The translations under genes were made by a program, and so were the position numbers. This document shows positions 58,811 through 64,000 of a stretch of DNA of 64,000 bases, in pieces (positions within the stretch are counted from its first letter, which is position 1; each line of letters begins with the position of its first letter). The stretch comes from Archivesica marissinica (Eukaryota; Mollusca; Bivalvia; Venerida; Vesicomyidae): positions 826,261 to 890,260 of the forward strand of contig CM026404.1 in the NCBI GenBank assembly GCA_014843695.1, in the 5' to 3' direction. Under the pieces are notes generated by a model, which saw nothing but the letters and a program-made list of their open reading frames with translations, was not told the DNA's origin and did no database searches.

Positions 58811-59735
58811 GACAGCTTGAGTCCGAAAACATTCGCGTTGTCAGCAGTCCAACATGCAGCGGCCAGGTAGTCCTACCACATGTGCGAAGCAGTGAGAAAT
58901 AAAATATGTTATTCCACTGCTGTAAACCAGTGCAATAACACCGTGATTTTATTTCACAAATAAATGTCCATGTTCCATTGGAAGGCATAAAATAAATATA
59001 AGTATTTGATTCATTATTGACTCTATTTGATGTGTAGGTGAATGTTGGGAACAATACTAATACGAACACTAAATGTTAGTTAACCGCAAACTTTATAAAT
59101 ATCTATATGTTCATAAATGCCACATACAACTGACAATTAGTACAAATATTGAAAATAAAGCGAATATCTTCCAATCCTCATGCCGGCTAAGATGTACCCT
59201 TATGCGCATGCCCAAACTTTCAGTTCTTGCTGATTTCAATTCTGTTAGGACACCTGTATTGTGCAGAGCATATCTTCAACATTAAACGACACTTTGAACA
59301 ATGATAACGGATGTTAAAACCACTCAAGTTTTGAAAAAAGTTACATTGTTTTATTGCATTGCAAGTTGTTATTTATAGCGTTTCTCTTTCGGAAGTCAAC
59401 ATAAAATGTGAGGGAAGCCATCATGACCAGAGCACGCCCTCGTATTCCGATGAACGGGTCGTATATGTTCTACGATGGTTACATAGAGGTCAACACGAAT
59501 ATAATCCAATGTACAAACGCCATACAACACTTGTCGCATCCTACATATAGCCACCATTTTACACCGTTACATATAGCCGATTGCCTACCAGCCTAGCGCC
59601 TGGCATACAAGCATAGGATTCGGGAAGTACTGATGTTCATAACAAGAGGTGTCTCATAAGTCAGAAATGACTGGCCCTTTAAATAGGGGTGACACTATAA
59701 TAAACAAACACTTTACTTTACTTTTTTTAGCCAGC
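58811..59735. other. unique spacer
   Basis: No gene recognised. 59540-59580 (atatagccaccattttacac) is a diverged relative of the array that follows. Confidence 0.5.
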
Positions 59736-60228
59736 CACCATTCCACACCATTACGTATTCCATTAAATACAGCCAGCCACCATTCCACACCATTACGTAT
59801 TCCATTAGATACAGCCAGCCACCATTCCACACCATTACGTATTCCATTAGATACAGCCAGCCACCATTCCACACCATTACGTATTCCATTAGATACAGCC
59901 AGCCACCATTCCACACCATTACGTATTCCATTAGATACAGCCAGCCACCATTCCACACCATTACGTATTCCATTAGATACAGCCAGCCACTATTCCACAC
60001 CATTACGTATTCCATTAGATACAGCCAGCCACCATTCCACACCATTAGGTATACCATTAGATACAGCCACCCACCATTCCACACCATTACAAATAGCCAC
60101 CATTCCACACCATTACAAATAGCCACCATTCCACACCATTACAAATAGCCAACATTCCACAGCGTTACAAATAGCCAACATTCCACAGCGTTACGTATTC
60201 CATTAGATACAGCCAGCCACCATTCCAT
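59736..60228. repeat. 42-bp minisatellite with a 26-bp derivative
   Basis: About eight 42-bp units (ccattccacaccattacgta, ttagatacagccagcca), then shorter 26-bp units with acaaatagcca, then one 42-bp type again. Confidence 0.93.
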
Positions 60229-60234
60229 TATTCC

Positions 60235-60772
60235 CAGATATTGAGTGTAGCAGTGTTACATAGCACACAATTAAGGTCAACCAAACATTCCAAATATCTC
60301 AGAGTCACCATTAACTGGGCCCAACACATCAATAATTTCACCTCAAAAGCTAACAACACCCTCCGCTTCATCAAATGGAATGTCAAAACAAATAACAAAC
60401 AGGTCAAAGAAAACGCATATATCACCTATGTCCGCCCACAGGTTGAATACTGTTCTACAGTCTGGAACCCCTGACAGTAACACCTCACCTACAAAATAGA
60501 AATGGTCCAAAGATCTGCAGCCAGATTTATATTCAATGCTTACAACTACACTAGTGTATCACAAATGGTATCCACCCTCAATTGGAAAACATTAGAACAT
60601 AGACGAAACCAAGCCTCACTAATCATGTTTTTCAAAATAAGAAATGAACTAGTTGCTGTAGATCACCATCACCTTACACCCACAAACCGTAACCATCTAA
60701 TCCCACAGTCAAAAACCCAATACCATGCCAACTCATGTCCCCCAAGAACAATCATGCTACGGACATAAATAT
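60235..60772 (+). pseudogene. non-LTR retrotransposon ORF2 fragment
   Basis: C-terminal part of a LINE reverse transcriptase ORF in one frame with two internal stops (tga at 60472, taa at 60478). Visible features are KYLRVTIN (usually YLG), NNTLRFIKWNV, YVRPQVEYCSTVWNP, KIEMVQRSAARFI and LNWKTLEHRRNQASLIMF. It is related to, but a different family from, the fragment at 18840-19907. Both ends are truncated. Confidence 0.88.
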
Positions 60773-60834
60773 TATATACAGTCGAGTCCCAGTTTGCCGA
60801 CCTTTGTTAGCAGACTGGACTCGAACTCTCTCTA

Positions 60835-61063
60835 GTCGTGATAGCGCAGTAGTAGTGCGTTCGCTTCAGGTGCGAAAGGTCCGGAGTTCGAGCCCCACTG
60901 GAGCCGTTACGATTGTGCCCTTAGGCAAGGCATTTAAATTCCACGTTGCCTCTTCTCTCGCCCTCGTGGCGATGGATTCCATCAGGAATGAGGTCTCGAG
61001 AGTGATTTATATAAGTTATAAGAACTTGTTTCGCAATCGAGCTAAAATAAATTTGTATAAACT
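60835..61063 (+). mobile_element. SINE-B copy j, full length with TSD
   Basis: Best-preserved plus-strand copy: gtcgtgatagcgcagtagta, gttcgagccccactggagcc, cccttaggcaaggcattta, tail ttgtataaac. The 11-bp duplication aactctctcta lies at 60824-60834 and 61064-61074. Confidence 0.95.
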
Positions 61064-61324
61064 AACTCTCTCTAATCCTTGTACTGTCTGCTTTTAACTA
61101 TAGCTTTGTAGATCCTTTTATCTTATTAACTTGCACATAACATTTTAGATTAACTAACTTTCTAGATGGGCCTGTCAATCATAATCATTACTGATTGTTC
61201 GGCAGTATGGAAGTGTGCCTAATGCTTGTAAGCAGTATGGAGATATAATGAATAATTGGCCTCTTCTGCTGAGGATCAAAGGACTAAATCTGATCAATGC
61301 CCTTATGCCAAAACCGGCGACCTG

Positions 61325-61415
61325 TCGTTAATATACATCATGGTCGTGTATACAACATCATGGTCGTGTATACAACATCATGGTCGTGTATACAACATCA
61401 TGGTCGTGTATACAT
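61325..61415. repeat. 20-bp repeat, 4 copies
   Basis: Unit catggtcgtgtatacaacat, four near-perfect copies. Confidence 0.93.
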
Positions 61416-61424
61416 ACGGCGGGC

Positions 61425-64000
61425 TCATTGGTATGCGACCCAGAACAAGGGTTGGTACCCAGCACTGTATATGTAGCTTGGCTTTCCAGGATGACCACCG
61501 TATAACAGTCTTGTAGACTTATGGTCAGACAGATGGACAACCATACCAGACCCAGCACAAGGGTTGGTACCCGGCACTGTATATGTAGCTTGGCTTTCCA
61601 GGATGACCACCGAATAACAATCTCTTGGACTTACGGTTAGACAGATGGACAACCATACCAGACCCAGCACAAGGGTTGGTACCCAGCACTGTATATGTAG
61701 CTTGGCTTTCCAGGATGACCACCGTATAACAATCGTGTGGACTTACGGTTAGACAGATGGACAACCATACCAGACCCAGCACAAGGGTTGGTACCCGGCA
61801 CTGTATATGTAGCTTGGCTTTCCAGGATGACCACCTTATAACAGCCTCGTGGACTTATGGACAACCATACCAGACCCAACACAAGGGTTGGTATCCAGCA
61901 CTGTATATGTAGCTTGGCTTTCCATGATGACCACCGTATAACAGTCTCTTGGACTTACGGTTAGACAGACGGACAACCATACCAGACCCAGCACAAGGGT
62001 TGGTACCCGGCACTGTATATGTAGCTTGGCTTTCCAGGATGACCACCGTATAACAATCTCTTGGACTTACGGTTAGACAGATGGACAACCATACCAGACC
62101 CAGCACAAGGGTTGGTACCCAGCACTATATATGTAGCTTGGCTTTCCGGGATGACCACCGTATAACAGTCTTGTAGACTTACGGTTAGACAGACGGACAA
62201 CCATACCAGACCCAGAACAAGGGTTAGTACCCAGCACTGTATATGTAGCTTGGCTTTCCAGGATGACCACCGTATAACAATAGTGTGGACTTACGGTTAA
62301 ACAGATGGACAACCATACGAGACCCAACACAAGGGTTGGTACCCGGCACTGTATATGTAGCTTGGCTTTCCAGGATGACCACCGTATAACAATCTCTTGG
62401 ACTTACGGTTAGACAGATGGACAACCATACCAGACCCAGCACAAGTGTTGGTACCCGGCACTGTATATGTAGCTTGGCTTTCCAGGATGACCACCGTATA
62501 ACAATAGTGTGGACTTACGGTTAAACAGATGGACAACCATACGAGACCCAACACAAGGGTTGGTACCCGGCACTGTATATGTAGCTTGGCTTTCCAGGAT
62601 GACCACCGTATAACAATCTCTTGGACTTACGGTTAGACAGATGGACAACCATACCAGACCCAGCACAAGTGTTGGTACCCGGCACTGTATATGTAGCTTG
62701 GCTTTTCAGGATGATCACCGTATAACAATTTCTTGGACTTACGGTTAGACAGATGGACAACCATACCAGACCCAGCACAAGGGTTGGTACCCGGCACTGT
62801 ATATGTAGCTTGGCTTTCCAGGATGACCACCGTATAACAGTCTTGTAGACTTACGGTTAGACAGACGGACAACCATACCAGATCCAGAACAAGGGTTGGT
62901 ACCCAGCACTGTATATGTAGCTTGGCTTTCCAGGATGACCACCGTATAACAAACTTGTGGACTTACGGTTAGACAGATGGACAACCATACCAGACACAGC
63001 ACAAGGGTTGGTACCCAGCACTATATATGTAGCTTGGCTTTCCAGGATGACCACCGTATAACAGTCTTGTATACTTACGGTTAGACAGACGGACAACCAT
63101 ACCAGATCCAGAACAAGGGTTGGTACCCAGCACTGTATATGTAGCTTGGCTTTCCAGGATGACCACCGTATAACAATCTCTTGGACTTACGGTTAGACAG
63201 ATGGACAACCATACCAGACCCAGCACAAGGGTTGGTACCCAGCACTATATATGTAGCTTGGCTTTCCAGGATGACCACCGTATAACAGTCTTGTAGACTT
63301 ACGGTTAGACAGACGGACAACCATACCAGATCCAAAACAAGGGTTGGTACCCAGCACTGTATATGTAGCTTGGCTTTCCAGGATGACCACCGTATAACAA
63401 TCTCTTGGACTTACGGTTAGACATATGGACAACCATACCAGACACAGCACAAGGGTTGGTACCCGGCACTATATATGTAGCTTGGCTTTCCAGGATGACC
63501 ACCTTATAACAGCCTCGTGGACTTACGGACAACCATACCAGACCCAGCACAAGTGTTGGTACCCGGCACTGTATATGTAGCTTGGCTTTCCAGGATGACC
63601 ACCGTATAACAATCTCTTGGACTTACGGCTAGACAGATGGCCAACCATTCCAGACCCAGCACAAGGGTTGGTACCCAGCACTATATATGTAGCTTGGCTT
63701 TCCAGGATGACCACCGTATAACAGTCTTGTAGACTTACGGTTAGACAGACGGACAACCATACCAGACCCAGAACAAGGGTTGGTACCCAGCACTGTATAT
63801 GTAGCTTGGCTTTCCAGGATGACCACCGTATAACAATAGTGTGGACTTACGGCTAAACAGATGGACAACCATACCAGACCCAACACAAGGGTTGGTACCC
63901 GGCACTGTATATGTAGCTTGGCTTTCCAGGATGACCACCATATAACAGTCTCTTGGACTTACGGTTAGACAGACGGACAACCATACCATACCCAGAACAA
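61425..64000. repeat. 112-bp satellite, about 23 copies, runs off the window
   Basis: The unit contains agggttggtacccggcactg, tatatgtagcttggctttcc, aggatgaccaccgtataaca and cttacggttagacagatgg. Short units lacking about 18 bp occur near 61855 and 63523. Variant order repeats locally, including a 224-bp dimer at about 62283 and 62507. The array continues past 64000. Confidence 0.96.

Noticed and set aside
61358..63989. Series of about 85-codon frames repeated every 112 bp as a multigene family
   Set aside because: Frames overlap one another and repeat with the satellite unit. They are shadows of the 112-bp satellite, whose period is not divisible by three.

Overview
The window is eukaryotic, from a marine invertebrate and most likely a mollusc (bivalve or gastropod). 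It has spliced exons with canonical GT/AG borders, several tRNA-derived SINE families, non-LTR retrotransposon fragments, and one SINE-like repeat (30336-30590) that I recognise from memory as common in bivalve genomes. It is AT-rich. By my own adding up, roughly two fifths of it is tandem repeat, in more than thirty unrelated arrays. The species is inference.

Only one host protein-coding gene can be supported: an ether-a-go-go (EAG, Kv10, KCNH1/KCNH5-like) voltage-gated potassium channel on the minus strand. Its last three coding exons are 18728-18476, 15731-15535 and 12090-10822. They join in frame (phases 0, 1, 0) and encode the end of the C-linker, the cyclic-nucleotide-binding homology domain with its YNL intrinsic-ligand motif, the calmodulin-binding-like segment, a coiled coil and a long polar tail. 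The PAS, voltage-sensor and pore exons are not in the window. Positions 18729-64000 are therefore probably one very long repeat-filled intron, or contain upstream exons too short or divergent for me to see. Positions 1-10821 are 3' UTR and downstream sequence.

Region by region: 1-10.8 kb holds six tandem arrays (38, 22, 76, 44 and 24 bp units and smaller) and scattered SINEs. 10.8-18.7 kb is the channel 3' end, whose introns carry SINEs, a pogo-like MITE and 32-, 12- and 45-bp arrays. 18.8-24.4 kb has an RT pseudogene fused to a SINE tail, a 21-bp array broken by a 1000-N gap, and a TA-flanked element filled with a 17-bp array. 25-36 kb is dominated by a 2.3-kb 44-bp array and a 3.3-kb 27/21/81-bp array. 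36.6-38.7 kb is a nested retroelement locus plus a satellite made from a SINE tail. 38.7-44.4 kb has pyrimidine-rich arrays, large tetranucleotide microsatellites with a second 1000-N gap, and foldback elements. 45-54.5 kb has 66/90-, 36- and AT-rich arrays with LINE and SINE insertions. 56.6-58.5 kb is a 35-bp array. 59.7-64 kb holds a 42-bp array, a LINE fragment and a 112-bp satellite running off the end.

Six tRNA-derived SINE families are named here A to F. SINE-A has 14 copies, SINE-B 10, SINE-C 2, and D, E and F one each. A and C share one 3' tail, and B and E share another, which suggests two LINE partners. Many copies keep target-site duplications, so activity was recent. The points most worth a second look are a 50-bp tandem duplication of a channel splice acceptor that creates a decoy acceptor with an in-frame stop, a composite SINE-A carrying a 0.2-kb upstream module, and a SINE tail amplified into a satellite.
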